A DNA stretch of 64,000 nucleotides from contig NZ_VTZU01000018.1 of the NCBI RefSeq assembly GCF_008370685.1, forward strand, positions 32,189 to 96,188. Reading direction: 5' to 3'. The notes under the pieces were generated by a model. That model did not search any database. It worked only from the letters and a program-made list of their open reading frames with translations, and had not been told where the DNA came from. How positions within the stretch are numbered: the first letter of the stretch is position 1; each line of letters starts with the position of its first letter. Origin of the DNA: Aquimarina sp. RZ0. Its GTDB lineage: Bacteria; Bacteroidota; Bacteroidia; Flavobacteriales; Flavobacteriaceae. This document shows positions 9,659 to 21,462 of the stretch, one piece after another. Made by a program: the position numbers and the translations under genes.

Positions 9659-12196
9659 ATGTTTAAACTAGCTATTAATTTTATAAGGACGAATATTTCG
9701 TCTCGATTATCTATTTTTATATTTCTTTTAACATGTAATTGTCTATTTCTTCAGGCCAAGGATATAGATTTTAATGCAGAATATGGTCATAGTGGTAATC
9801 TGATTGAAAAAATACAGAGAGCCATTGATAATGCTTCCAGTGGTGATGTTATTATTTTTAAAAGTCTTCATTATAATTTGGGTGGAGGTCTAGAAGTTAT
9901 TACAATTGATAAACCACTTACGATACAGGGAGCTGAACCAGAAGGTTTTGATCCTTCTTTTTTTGGAGCCTCAGGGATACAAACCACTTTGGGGGATACG
10001 GTAACATTTGCTTTCCGTTCGGATGATATTGTTTTCAAGAATATTTCTATTGTCCGCAAGGATGATGGAGAAGCTGTTTTTGATATTCTTATTGATGCGC
10101 GTCACACTACTTATTTAGAGCCAAATCCTGAAACTATTGAGCAGGAGCACTACACAGGAATAAAATTCGAAAATGTAGTTTTAAATGGAGGCGCATTTGG
10201 AGTGCATTCTGGTAATGGTATTGGTGTAGAGATGACAAATACATCATTAGTCAACTGGCGTAGAATTGGATATTGGGCTAATAGATTTGGTCGATCAAAA
10301 AGTACGCCAAGAGGAGTATTTACATCATGTGTTATAACACCTAAAAAAGATGTTATTGGTTTTGATGATAGAGCTGTATCCTATGATGCAGGGAATTCTG
10401 AGTATCCAGAGGTTTGGGATACCAATGATACCACATTTGATAACTGTCAGATTAATGAGACTGGTATAGCAGTATCCAGATGTAAAAACTTTACTATTAA
10501 AAACACTACTTTTAATGATAGTACCGGCGCAGTAGATTTGGTACATATCGAGGAATTTTCGAATGATATAAGAGTTCAGAACAATATCTTTAATTGTTCT
10601 GTAGAAGATTTCACAAAACTTACAAGAATCTGTCAATTGGATAGAGAGTTACAACCTTCTTATAATATTCAGTTTACAAATAATAGGATCATTGGTACGT
10701 ATGACTTTTTTATCTCAGCGTATGCATCTAGAGATATTACAGTGATAGGAAATGATTTTAGATCTGGAGATGCAGGGAACGAAAATTCTATTGATTTCAC
10801 ATATTACGAATCTAGAGAGAGAGAGCCAATTCCAGTAGAAATATTGTCTGATAATATTATTATTATGGGTAATCCAGGATTAGGATATTCTCAGAATAAA
10901 AATTTTAAAGTACAAATACCTAATGAAAACAACAATATATATGTTGAAGGATATACAGATGTTCAGCAAAATATTATTGAGCTTGATCCAGCACCTCCTG
11001 TTGTCGAAGACGGGATGTATGAAATTGTAAATAAGGCGACTGGGCAAAGGTTATCTGCAGCCAGTGATGGTTCAACATTAATGACGACAGATACGGCAGA
11101 TGAAAACTCTCAATGGAGAATAACTTTCAATCCACCATATTCTTATCATATCCAGAATGTTGGGAATGATAAATATCTGGAGACTCACGTAGGATATACT
11201 GAATTTGATGTATTTACTGATCAACCTCAGACACTACAGCCTTTTTTAAATGATGTTCCTAGTGGAGATGCATTACCTTTTTGGAGTATCGCAGGTCTGG
11301 AAGGAAGTGAATATTTTGAGATTTTCCCAGGAGGGAATGAGCGACAGGCTGCGTATTCTGCAAATGATGATTCTAGTACAAACTTTGTATTCACCTTTGA
11401 GTTTGATATGTATTTTAGAAGAATAAAATTACCACTTACAGATGCCGAAAAATGGGAAATCAGACCTGTCATTGCTAGTCCTGATCCGAATCCTGATCCA
11501 AATCCAGGTATCACCAATTTAGCACTTAATAAACCAGCAACACAATCCAGTGAACTTTATGGATTAACAGCTTCTTTTGCTGTGGATGGTGACAGAGATA
11601 GTTTTTCTCATACAGATAACGATGCAAATGCCTGGATTGAGATTGATTTAGGTGACCAATTTAATATTAATGAGATTAAAGTCTGGAATAGACCGGATTG
11701 TTGTACAGATCGTTTGGGTGAGTATCAGGTATTTACTTCGGATGTGCCATTTGATTCAGAGGATATTGTTGCTACTGCGAATCAATCGGGTGTTGGAATT
11801 TTCTTTCAGGAAGCTACTGCAGCAAGACCTACAAGTGTTGGTATGGATGCAGGTAGAATAGCGCGTTATGTAAGAATTCAATTGATTGGAACCAATTTTT
11901 TACATCCATCAGAAATAGAAGTGATGGGTACACCTCTGGACTCTGGTAGAGATTCTGGAATAGATACACAGGAAAATGCTGTATCCATATATCCTAACCC
12001 TATTCTAAAAGGAGACCTGGTAACTGTTCAGAATACCAAAGAAGGAAAAGCAATTTCTTTAGTTGATTTTGCAGGAAGAACATTGGTTAAAAAAATAACT
12101 CAAAAAGGACAGACTACGATTGATACTTCTGATTTATCTAGTGGTGTTTATTTTGTCGTAGTAGACAAAAATATTACAAGATTAATGGTAAACTAG
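9659..12196 (+). CDS. Secreted multidomain beta-helix protein, copy 1 (probable polysaccharide-active, T9SS cargo)
   Basis: 845 residues. Signal peptide about 1-34 (FLLTCNCLFLQAKD). Residues ~35-440 form a right-handed parallel beta-helix of the pectate-lyase-like type, with repeated N-x-F/I turns (FENVVLNGGAFGVHSGNGIG, NNIFNCSV). A ricin-like beta-trefoil module follows (~450-605), starting GMYEIVNKATGQRL. After a DPNP-rich linker comes an F5/8 type C (fucolectin-like) domain (~617-760, NLALNKPATQSS). A type A T9SS sorting domain ends the protein (~777-845, SIYPNP ... RLMVN). A polysaccharide lyase or hydrolase acting on a marine glycan is a reasonable inference, but no catalytic residues were assigned. 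It has a tandem paralog at 13375. Confidence 0.85.
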   Translation: MFKLAINFIRTNISSRLSIFIFLLTCNCLFLQAKDIDFNAEYGHSGNLIEKIQRAIDNASSGDVIIFKSLHYNLGGGLEVITIDKPLTIQGAEPEGFDPSFFGASGIQTTLGDTVTFAFRSDDIVFKNISIVRKDDGEAVFDILIDARHTTYLEPNPETIEQEHYTGIKFENVVLNGGAFGVHSGNGIGVEMTNTSLVNWRRIGYWANRFGRSKSTPRGVFTSCVITPKKDVIGFDDRAVSYDAGNSEYPEVWDTNDTTFDNCQINETGIAVSRCKNFTIKNTTFNDSTGAVDLVHIEEFSNDIRVQNNIFNCSVEDFTKLTRICQLDRELQPSYNIQFTNNRIIGTYDFFISAYASRDITVIGNDFRSGDAGNENSIDFTYYESREREPIPVEILSDNIIIMGNPGLGYSQNKNFKVQIPNENNNIYVEGYTDVQQNIIELDPAPPVVEDGMYEIVNKATGQRLSAASDGSTLMTTDTADENSQWRITFNPPYSYHIQNVGNDKYLETHVGYTEFDVFTDQPQTLQPFLNDVPSGDALPFWSIAGLEGSEYFEIFPGGNERQAAYSANDDSSTNFVFTFEFDMYFRRIKLPLTDAEKWEIRPVIASPDPNPDPNPGITNLALNKPATQSSELYGLTASFAVDGDRDSFSHTDNDANAWIEIDLGDQFNINEIKVWNRPDCCTDRLGEYQVFTSDVPFDSEDIVATANQSGVGIFFQEATAARPTSVGMDAGRIARYVRIQLIGTNFLHPSEIEVMGTPLDSGRDSGIDTQENAVSIYPNPILKGDLVTVQNTKEGKAISLVDFAGRTLVKKITQKGQTTIDTSDLSSGVYFVVVDKNITRLMVN

Positions 12197-12367
12197 TTAA
12201 ACGTAGATGAATTTTAATCAATATATTGAATTAGCCATTTAGCCACACTGATTAAAAACAAGATATAGTATATATTCAAGAATATGAAGTTATATACAAA
12301 CAGGTTTACGTAGATCTGATCTGTTCAAATGTATTTGTAAATCAAGTATCTAAAAAATGAGTTATAA

Positions 12368-12403
12368 ATAAACCCCATCTCTAAATATTGAGATGGGGTT
12401 TAT
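12368..12403. terminator. Rho-independent-type hairpin, copy 1
   Basis: A 14-bp stem (ATAAACCCCATCTC with its complement) and an 8-nt loop. It lies 170 bp after the first beta-helix gene and is also present, almost unchanged, after the second copy at 16083-16118. It probably works in both directions, being flanked by A- and T-rich sequence. Confidence 0.75.
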
Positions 12404-12459
12404 AATTTTATGAACCCAAAACAAGCTATATAAATAAACTGTACTGGCTTGCATGATGT

Positions 12460-12933
12460 TTATATCATTTCAGATATACTTCCTGTAACCATTGATCCGC
12501 CATTAGGAGGATCTTTTTTACTCGATAATCGAGATTTAAATACTCCAAGGCTTGCCTTGAAATCAAAATCTTTTTTCAATAAATGCCTTTTGGGCTTGTC
12601 TCGAGGTAGTTTGTCTTCAATTATTTTAGCAGTTACTACAGAATCTTCTCTTCCAGTATTTTATACAATAGTTCTTAGCGGAGATTCAATAGCACGGTTT
12701 ACAATTTGTAAACCAGTTGCCTCATCAGCATTCAGAGTTGCCAACGCTTCTCCATCTAAAGTTTTGGTTTTTGTACTCCAATTTTGTTGGTCAAAGCATT
12801 ACTCGAGATGAGTTCAATAATAAGATATATAATTTCTCAAGATCTGATGTCATTTTTTCGTTATTTGTAACGAAATAAGGAGAAAAATGCCCTTTGTCAA
12901 ACTACATTCCTTTTATGATGTCTACAGAAGTAA
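12460..12933 (-). pseudogene. Decayed 3' fragment of groEL with internal deletions
   Basis: The minus strand carries several collinear pieces of the intact groEL at 16175-17815. The 3' end aligns from 12460 with groEL 16175. About 12610-12735 matches 16397-16527 closely (CAATAGTTCTTAGCGGAGAT shared). 12734-12758 matches groEL from 17032. About 12817-12930 matches 17150-17260 (CAAGATCTGATGTCATTTTT shared). The pieces between are deleted and the frame is broken. It was duplicated together with the adjacent beta-helix gene. The open plus-strand frame across it (12449-12811) is a shadow. Confidence 0.85.
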
Positions 12934-13374
12934 GTTAGAAATAGTCCCGCACTAAGTAATCGAGAGAAAAAATACCTTCAAAAAAAAATGTTTAGAACCT
13001 TTGTCAACAGAAAATATGGGGAAAAATATTAATTTTTTAATGCTAATATCCCGCTCTTTTTTGTAAGAATTATTGCGATAAAATATCATTTTAGGAATTG
13101 TAGTACAAAGCACTTTATTTTTTCAAGAGAAAATATCAAAAAAACACCTAAAAGTGGAGCATTTAATGCTAAAAAAGTGTAGGAATTTTTATACAAAAAC
13201 TAGATTTTATCTGTAGGTGAGTGTTTTAAAAATAATCCAAAAAGCAAAAAAAACTTTAACATTTAATACATAAAATTAACATTTCATTAAGGTAGGGTAA
13301 GAGCTATTCGCCTTGTTTTAATTATACATGACCAGCTTAAAACCAAAACATAACCTCTTAAAAACTTTAATATT
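12934..13374. other. Leader region of second beta-helix gene
   Basis: A non-coding stretch homologous to the leader of the first copy (about 9220-9658), sharing for example TTTTTTGTAAGAATTATTGC and TTGTAGTACAAAGC. It carries the promoter and 5' untranslated part of the second beta-helix gene. No separate gene is seen. Confidence 0.6.
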
Positions 13375-15912
13375 ATGCTTAAATTAGCTATCAATTTTAT
13401 GCAGACGAATATTTCGTCTCAATTTTCTATTTTTGTATTTCTATTAACATTTAACTGTCTATTTCTTCAGGCCAAGGATATAGATTTTAACAGAGAATAT
13501 GGTCATAGTGGTGATCTGATTAAAAAAATACAGAGAGCCATTGATAATGCTTCCAGCGGTGATGTACTCATTTTTAAAAGTCTTCATTATAATTTGGGAG
13601 GAGGTTTAGAAGTTATTACCATAGACAAACCTCTTACCATACGGGGTGCTGAACCAGCAGGTTTTAATTCTTCTTTTTTAGGAGCCTCTGGTATACGAAC
13701 TACGTTGGGAAACACCGTAACATTTGCTTTTCGCTCTGATAATATTATTTTCAAAAATATTTCTATTGTTCGCAAGGATGATGGAGAAGATGTTTATGAC
13801 ATTCTTATTGATGCACGTCATACTACCTATTTAGAGCCAAGTCCTGAAACTATTAAGCAGAAGCATTACAAAGGAATAAGGTTCGAAAATGTAGTTTTAA
13901 ATGGAGGAGCATATGGGGTGCATTCTGGTAATGGTATTGGTATGAAGATGATTAATACTTCGCTGATTAATTGGCGTAGAATAGGATATTGGGCTAATAG
14001 ATTTGGTAGATCTGATAGAACTCCTAAGGGAGTGTTTAAATCCTGTATTATAGCGCCCAAAATGGATATTATCGGTTTTGATGATAGAGCCATATCCTTT
14101 GATGCTGGAAATTCTGAGTATCCGGTAGTTTGGGATACAAATAATACCATAATTGATGATTGCAAGATAAACGAAACAGGTGTCGCTGTATCCAGATGTA
14201 GAAATTTCACTATTAAGAACTCTACATTTAATGATAGTACTGGAGCCGTAGATTTGATACATATCGAGGAATTTTCGAATGATATAAGAGTCCAGAATAA
14301 TATTTTTAATTGTTCTGTAGATGATCCTCTGAAACGTACCAGAATCTGTCAATTGGATAGAGAGTTACAACCTTCTTATAATATTCAGTTTAGAAATAAT
14401 AAAATTGTTGGTGCGTATAACTTTTTTATCTCCGGATATGCATCCAAAGATATTAAGGTTATAGGAAATGATTTTAGATCAGGAAACGCAAGAAACGAAA
14501 ATTCTATCGATTTCACCTATTATGAATCTCGTGAGAGAGAGCCAATCCCAGCAGAAATATTATCTGATAATATTGTCATTAAGAGGAATCCGGGATTAGG
14601 GTATTCTCAGAATAAAAATTTTAAAGTACAAATCCCAAAGAATAATAGTAATATGTCTGTAGAAGGATATACAGATGTTCAGCAAAGTATTATTAAAATG
14701 AATTCACCTGCACCTGCAGTTGAAGATGGAATATATGAAATTGTGAATAAAGCTAATGGGCAAAGGTTATCTGTTTCAAATAATGGTTCGACCTTAATGA
14801 CCACTAATAGAGCAAATACGAACTCTCAATGGAAAATAACTTTCAATCCACCGTATTCTTATTATATCCAGAACGTAGGAAATGATAAATATCTGGAGAC
14901 TCACGTAGGATATACTGAGTTTGATGTATTTACTGATCAACCTCAAGCACTACAGCCTTTTTTAAATAATGTTCCTAGTGGCGATACATTGCCTTTTTGG
15001 AGTATCGTAAGCTTGGAAGGAAGTGATTATTTTGAGATTTTCCCTGGAGGGAATGAGCGTCAGGCAGCATATTCTGCAAATGATGATTCTAGTACGCGTT
15101 TTGTGTTTACTTACGAGTTTGATAGATATTTTAGAAGAATAAAATTACCTCGGACAGATTCCGAAAAATGGGAAATCAGACCTGTTAGTGGTAATCCTGA
15201 TCCTGATCCTAACCCAAACCCAGGAATCACCAATTTAGCACTTAATAAACGAGCAACGCAGTCCAGTGGACTTTATGGATTAACAGCTTCTTTTGCTGTG
15301 GATGGTGACAGAGATAGTTTTGCTCATACTGATAATGATGCAAATGCCTGGATAGAGATTGATTTAGGTGCGCAATTTAATATTAAAGAGATTAAAGTAT
15401 GGAATAGACCAGATTGCTGTGCAGACCGGTTGAGTAAATATCAGATATTTACTTCGGATGTGCCATTTGATTCTAAGGATATTGTTACTACTGCGAATCA
15501 ACCAGGGGTAGGAGTTTTCTTTCAGGAGGCTACTGCGGCAAGACCTACAAGTGCTGGTATGGATGCAGGTAGAATAGCGCGTTATGTAAGAATTCAATTG
15601 ATTGGAACCAATTTTTTACATCCATCAGAAATAGAAGTGATGGGGACACCTCTGGACTCTCGTAGATACGCAGGAATAGATACACAGGAAAAAATTATAT
15701 CTATATATCCTAACCCTATTTTAAAAGGAGATTTAGTAGCCGTTCAAAATACCAAAGAAGGAAAAGCGATTTCTTTAGTTGATTTTGCAGGAAGAACATT
15801 AGTTAAAAAAATAACTCAAAAAGGGCAGACTACAATTGATACTTCTGATTTATCTAGTGGTGTTTATTTTGTCGTGGTAGACAAAAATATTACAAGATTA
15901 ATGGTAAACTAG
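13375..15912 (+). CDS. Secreted multidomain beta-helix protein, copy 2 (T9SS cargo)
   Basis: 845 residues, the same length and domain order as the gene at 9659: signal peptide, parallel beta-helix, ricin-like trefoil, DPNP linker, F5/8 type C domain and T9SS type A sorting domain. Differences are scattered substitutions with no indel in the net length, and many are charge changes in the beta-helix (for example GNGIGMKMINTS for GNGIGVEMTNTS). The C-terminal ~250 residues and the 3' untranslated region are much closer to copy 1 than the N-terminal part. Both copies look intact, so they may differ in substrate range or expression. Convergent with groEL, with a shared hairpin between. Confidence 0.85.
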   Translation: MLKLAINFMQTNISSQFSIFVFLLTFNCLFLQAKDIDFNREYGHSGDLIKKIQRAIDNASSGDVLIFKSLHYNLGGGLEVITIDKPLTIRGAEPAGFNSSFLGASGIRTTLGNTVTFAFRSDNIIFKNISIVRKDDGEDVYDILIDARHTTYLEPSPETIKQKHYKGIRFENVVLNGGAYGVHSGNGIGMKMINTSLINWRRIGYWANRFGRSDRTPKGVFKSCIIAPKMDIIGFDDRAISFDAGNSEYPVVWDTNNTIIDDCKINETGVAVSRCRNFTIKNSTFNDSTGAVDLIHIEEFSNDIRVQNNIFNCSVDDPLKRTRICQLDRELQPSYNIQFRNNKIVGAYNFFISGYASKDIKVIGNDFRSGNARNENSIDFTYYESREREPIPAEILSDNIVIKRNPGLGYSQNKNFKVQIPKNNSNMSVEGYTDVQQSIIKMNSPAPAVEDGIYEIVNKANGQRLSVSNNGSTLMTTNRANTNSQWKITFNPPYSYYIQNVGNDKYLETHVGYTEFDVFTDQPQALQPFLNNVPSGDTLPFWSIVSLEGSDYFEIFPGGNERQAAYSANDDSSTRFVFTYEFDRYFRRIKLPRTDSEKWEIRPVSGNPDPDPNPNPGITNLALNKRATQSSGLYGLTASFAVDGDRDSFAHTDNDANAWIEIDLGAQFNIKEIKVWNRPDCCADRLSKYQIFTSDVPFDSKDIVTTANQPGVGVFFQEATAARPTSAGMDAGRIARYVRIQLIGTNFLHPSEIEVMGTPLDSRRYAGIDTQEKIISIYPNPILKGDLVAVQNTKEGKAISLVDFAGRTLVKKITQKGQTTIDTSDLSSGVYFVVVDKNITRLMVN

Positions 15913-16082
15913 TTAAACGTAGATGAATTTTAATCAATATATTGAATTAGCCATTTAGCCACACTGATTAAAAACAAGATATAGTATATATTCAAGAGGA
16001 TGAAGTTATATACAAACAGATATACGTAGATCTGATCTGTTAAATGTATTTGTAAATCAAGTATTTAAAAAGTGAGTTATAA

Positions 16083-16118
16083 ATAAACCCCATCTCTAAA
16101 AATTGAGATGGGGTTTAT
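16083..16118. terminator. Bidirectional hairpin between beta-helix copy 2 and groEL
   Basis: The same 14-bp stem as at 12368-12403 (ATAAACCCCATCTC and complement) with a nearly identical loop. It lies between two convergent genes, 170 bp after the beta-helix stop and 57 bp after the groEL stop on the other strand, so it can terminate both. Confidence 0.8.
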
Positions 16119-16174
16119 AATTTTATGAATCCAAAACAAGCTATATAAATAACCTGTACTGGCTTGCCTGACGT

Positions 16175-18126
<1,952 letters not shown>

Positions 18127-18180
18127 TATGATTAGTTTTATGTTTTAAAGATTAAAAAAAATATTTAATAAAGCTTCTAT

Positions 18181-18197
18181 TTCAGAAATTGTGCCAG
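18181..18197 (-). promoter_or_regulatory. Possible sigma-54-type (-24/-12) box upstream of groES
   Basis: On the minus strand this reads CTGGCACAATTTCTGAA, about 55 bp before the groES start. The TGGCAC half fits the -24 element; the -12 half (CTGAA against TTGCA) is imperfect. It may instead be a heat-shock-type element. It is noted because a sigma-54 activator gene lies close by. Confidence 0.3.
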
Positions 18198-18224
18198 TGA
18201 AGTTATACTGACAAATTGAAACAA

Positions 18225-18256
18225 AAAATGCCGACTATATGACAAGTCGGCATTTT
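18225..18256 (-). terminator. Terminator of the secG operon
   Basis: A perfect 12-bp stem (AAAATGCCGACT with AGTCGGCATTTT) and an 8-nt loop, followed on the minus strand by a T-run. It lies 20 bp after the secG stop and separates that operon from groES. Confidence 0.85.
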
Positions 18257-18276
18257 GTATTGGGTTTTTGTGAGAA

Positions 18277-18606
18277 TTATTCTTCTGGAGTGTCATCTGC
18301 TGCTGCTGGAGCAGGTGTGTCAATTACTTCTACATCATTAGTATCAATGCTAGAATCCTGATTTGCATTTCCACTCATAAGGTCAATATTAGATAATAAA
18401 ATAAGCACTAGTAATAAAGTAGCAAGTGCCCAGGTACTTTTATCTAAAAAATCAGTAGTTTTTTTTACGCCACCTAGCTGTTGAGTACCTCCACCACCAA
18501 AAGAAGATGATAGTCCACCACCTTTAGGGTTTTGAACCATAATTACTACAATGAGTAAAAATGATACAATTACTATTAGTATTAAAAAGATTGAAAACGT
18601 TGTCAT
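18277..18606 (-). CDS. secG: Preprotein translocase subunit SecG
   Basis: 109 residues with two membrane helices (about 3-22 and 55-75) and the conserved cytoplasmic loop VQNPKGGGLSSSFGG between them. The C-terminus is acidic and rich in Ala, Asp and Thr. It is part of the SecYEG channel and stimulates SecA-driven export. Last gene of the operon, 8 bp after the TPR gene. Confidence 0.93.
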   Translation of the reverse strand: MTTFSIFLILIVIVSFLLIVVIMVQNPKGGGLSSSFGGGGTQQLGGVKKTTDFLDKSTWALATLLLVLILLSNIDLMSGNANQDSSIDTNDVEVIDTPAPAAADDTPEE

Positions 18607-18614
18607 TATATTTT

Positions 18615-19574
18615 TTATTTATTTTCTTGTATTTTTTTTATTGCTCGAATTTGGTCTGCAAAGAAACCACTTTTTTCGGGATTTTTCAAAATTAATATTT
18701 GATATGCCTGAATTGCATTTTTGTATTTTTTTTGAGCCAGATATACTTTTGCCAAAGTTTCTGTCATCATCTCATCTGCTGGAGGAGAATGTTCTTTTGC
18801 AAGATTGCGGGTGGGAGCACTTTTATCTGCAGGTTTGATTTTGGGATTGTTGGTTATAAATTCATCGATTAAGTTGAATTTATGCTTTTGTTCAGATAGC
18901 TTTCCATCTCCTTCTACAATTTCCGGCTCTTCATTCTTGTCTATACTTTTTTCATCAGCATTTCTTATTATAGGTTGTAAAGAGCTTATTTTTAGCCATT
19001 CAGAAAAAGAATGTGTTTCTTTTTTGTCAAACTCCAATGGTTTGTCAATCTCTAATGTTTGCTCAGGGCTTTCTTCAGGTTCAGGAGCTGAGAGGGACTT
19101 GTTTTTTTCAAACTGATTTATTAATGCTTCTGCAACAGTAGTATGATGATCGATACTGGTATTTTCCTCTTTAGATGAAAACAAAGAGGGGTCTAATACT
19201 TCTTCTGCCTCTTCTATTTTCATAGTAACGGCATCATCAATAGAAATCCGTTGTAACATCTTTACTTCTTCGGGATCTATTACATCAATATCGATATTGT
19301 TCTTTTTTTCTGAAAGAAGAGATGGTGTTTTACTATCAAAAAGAGAAGAAGTGATAAAATCAAACAAAACACTTCTGTCTGTTGTATATGCAGCTGTGGT
19401 TTTTAATTCTTGATTGTATCTAAAACTTTCTTGATCTTTTAACCCTTTTAGTACTAATGATCGTATGGATTGAAAATAGGGAAACTCTTTACTGAGTTTT
19501 TCTAAACTATGCGTATGCTCTACGGTAAGTAACGTAGGGTTTTGTAACAGATATGTAAGTTCTTTAGTGTTCAA
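18615..19574 (-). CDS. TPR-containing hypothetical protein
   Basis: 319 residues with no signal peptide. The N-terminal part is helical, the middle is acidic and low in complexity (runs of Glu, Ser and Lys), and the C-terminus has one recognisable tetratricopeptide-like unit (ETLAKVYLAQKKYKNAIQAY). The function is unknown. It lies 16 bp after lptE and 8 bp before secG, and this neighbourhood is conserved in flavobacteria, so a role in envelope biogenesis is a reasonable but unproven inference. Confidence 0.75.
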   Translation of the reverse strand: MNTKELTYLLQNPTLLTVEHTHSLEKLSKEFPYFQSIRSLVLKGLKDQESFRYNQELKTTAAYTTDRSVLFDFITSSLFDSKTPSLLSEKKNNIDIDVIDPEEVKMLQRISIDDAVTMKIEEAEEVLDPSLFSSKEENTSIDHHTTVAEALINQFEKNKSLSAPEPEESPEQTLEIDKPLEFDKKETHSFSEWLKISSLQPIIRNADEKSIDKNEEPEIVEGDGKLSEQKHKFNLIDEFITNNPKIKPADKSAPTRNLAKEHSPPADEMMTETLAKVYLAQKKYKNAIQAYQILILKNPEKSGFFADQIRAIKKIQENK

Positions 19575-19590
19575 AAAATAATTTATCTAA

Positions 19591-20091
19591 TTACCATTTT
19601 GCTAAGGTAGCGTTTAGGATATCTTGTGTGATTCTGTCATATATTATTTGTATAGCTTCTTCTCGTACTGCTGTTTCTGATTGAGCTGCTGGATAATCAA
19701 AAAAGAAAGAAAAACGTTGTTCTAAGTCTTCTTTAGGGTCTTTTGAGTCATAAAAGCGCACATTTATTGCAATGGTAAGTCGGTTCTGAGCAGCAGTGTT
19801 TTCTGATGTAGCATTTGTAGGAGCTATATAGTATTGTACAATCTCTCCTTCATATAAAAGGTCTCCATTAGAGGTAACCAGATTTAGATTTGTTTGATTA
19901 AGAATTAAGTCCTGTAATTGATTGGTAAACGTCTGATCAATTCCCGGAATAATAATAGGTGCCTGATTCTGAAAAAAGCCAACCTGAAATGAGGTTGCAG
20001 TTGTATTGATACCACTAAATGAGTATGCGCCACATCCTTGTAGTAAAGAAATACTTATTAGTAATACAATCGCATGTTTTAATCTAATCAT
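19591..20091 (-). CDS. lptE: LptE-like LPS assembly lipoprotein
   Basis: 166 residues from the start at 20091 (MIRLKHAIVLLISI), chosen because it places a clean lipoprotein signal with lipobox LQGC (Cys20) at the N-terminus. A longer frame from 20271 would overlap the sigma-54 activator gene and bury the signal. The body matches the LptE family (GAYSFSGI, TNQLQDLILNQTNL), which plugs the LptD barrel in the outer membrane and helps insert lipopolysaccharide. It lies between the sigma-54 activator and the TPR gene. Confidence 0.85.
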   Translation of the reverse strand: MIRLKHAIVLLISISLLQGCGAYSFSGINTTATSFQVGFFQNQAPIIIPGIDQTFTNQLQDLILNQTNLNLVTSNGDLLYEGEIVQYYIAPTNATSENTAAQNRLTIAINVRFYDSKDPKEDLEQRFSFFFDYPAAQSETAVREEAIQIIYDRITQDILNATLAKW

Positions 20092-20188
20092 TGGTGTTTG
20101 TAATTTCTTAATTATTTTAATTCTGTATGGAAAAAATGATGTGTTTTTTTTATTGTTTTTTGAATAGCCAAAATTATTTACTGAAACT

Positions 20189-21457
20189 TTATAAATCATA
20201 TTGTTTAATTTTCCTATATAAAGTTCGCTCACTGATACCCAATTCTTCTGCAGCTGCTTTGCGTTTACCACGATGACGCTCCAGTGATTTTCTGATCAAT
20301 TCTAATTCTTTATCATGCAATGATAATGTTTCTTCTTCTTCGATTTCTTCTGCAAAATGATATTTGTCATCTTCTTTTTGAGGAATAACAGGAGAAGTTA
20401 TTTGTAATACTTCTGTTGTAGGTTTGACAGGTTGCTTATCAAAACGTATCGGCTGGTCATCTTCATCTTCATCTCTGTAAATTTTTCTAATTAACCCTTC
20501 ATTTTCTTTTTGAACTTCTTTAGAATTATCGCTTTGCATTAATTCCATAGTTAACTTTTTGAGATCATTAAGATCGTTTTTCATATCAAAAAGTACTTTG
20601 TATAATATCTCTCTCTCGTTGCTGAAATCACTATCCTTTTTATCAGAAGAGATTACTGCTGGTAAATTGCTTCCTATATTAGGGAGGTATCCTCTCAAGG
20701 TATTAGCAGTAATAGTTCTGTTTTGTTCAAGGACTGAAACTTGCTCTGCAATGTTGCGCAATTGTCTGATATTACCACTCCAATGATATTTCTCTAATAA
20801 TAATATGGCTTCTTCTTCTAAACGAATAGTAGGCATTTTATATTTTGTTGCAAAATCAGAAGCAAATTTCCTAAATAACAGATGGATATCTTCTTCTCGA
20901 TCTCGCAGGGGAGGTAATAGAATCTCTATGGTACTTAAACGATAGTATAAGTCTTCACGAAATCTCTCTTTCTTAATAGCTTCAAACATATTAACATTAG
21001 TAGCTGCTACAATTCTGACATCAGTTTTTTGCACCTTAGAAGAACCTACTTTAATAAATTCACCATTTTCCAGTACTCTTAATAGCCGTACCTGAGTGGT
21101 TAATGGTAGTTCTCCTACTTCATCGAGAAATATTGTTCCACCATCAGCTACCTCAAAGTACCCATTTCTGGTTGATGTTGCTCCTGTAAAAGCTCCTTTT
21201 TCGTGACCAAATAGTTCACTGTCAATCGTTCCTTCCGGGATAGCTCCACAATTGACAGCAATGTATTTGCCGTGTTTGCGATGGGATAGTGAGTGTATAA
21301 TTTTAGGAATACTTTCTTTACCTACACCACTTTCTCCTGTTACCAGAACCGAAATATCTGTAGGAGCAACCTGAATTGCTTTTTCTACAGAACGGTTTAG
21401 TTTAGGGTCATTACCTATAATCCCAAATCTTTGTTTTGTAGCTTGAACTGATTCCAT
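20189..21457 (-). CDS. Sigma-54-dependent transcriptional activator, no receiver domain
   Basis: 422 residues. The AAA+ domain starts almost at the N-terminus: Walker A GESGVGKE (41-48), the sigma-54 contact loop GAFTGA (88-93) and Walker B IFLDEVGE (~109-116). A long acidic linker follows, then a C-terminal Fis-type helix-turn-helix (~380-422, KRKAAAEELGISERTLYRKI). There is no N-terminal receiver or sensory domain, so control must come through expression, a partner protein or the linker. It is in an operon with miaB and lptE-secG. The target genes are unknown; envelope genes are an inference from context. Confidence 0.93.
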   Translation of the reverse strand: MESVQATKQRFGIIGNDPKLNRSVEKAIQVAPTDISVLVTGESGVGKESIPKIIHSLSHRKHGKYIAVNCGAIPEGTIDSELFGHEKGAFTGATSTRNGYFEVADGGTIFLDEVGELPLTTQVRLLRVLENGEFIKVGSSKVQKTDVRIVAATNVNMFEAIKKERFREDLYYRLSTIEILLPPLRDREEDIHLLFRKFASDFATKYKMPTIRLEEEAILLLEKYHWSGNIRQLRNIAEQVSVLEQNRTITANTLRGYLPNIGSNLPAVISSDKKDSDFSNEREILYKVLFDMKNDLNDLKKLTMELMQSDNSKEVQKENEGLIRKIYRDEDEDDQPIRFDKQPVKPTTEVLQITSPVIPQKEDDKYHFAEEIEEEETLSLHDKELELIRKSLERHRGKRKAAAEELGISERTLYRKIKQYDL

Positions 21458-21462
21458 TTGTT

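Noticed and set aside
12449..12811. 120-residue plus-strand open frame
   Set aside because: It is the antisense reading of the decayed groEL fragment; no start context or family match.
18127..18224. CIRCE (HrcA) operator at groES
   Set aside because: Looked for the TTAGCACTC inverted repeat; not present.
19591..20271. Longer (226-residue) start for the lptE gene
   Set aside because: It would overlap the sigma-54 activator and place 60 odd residues before a clean lipoprotein signal; the start at 20091 fits better.
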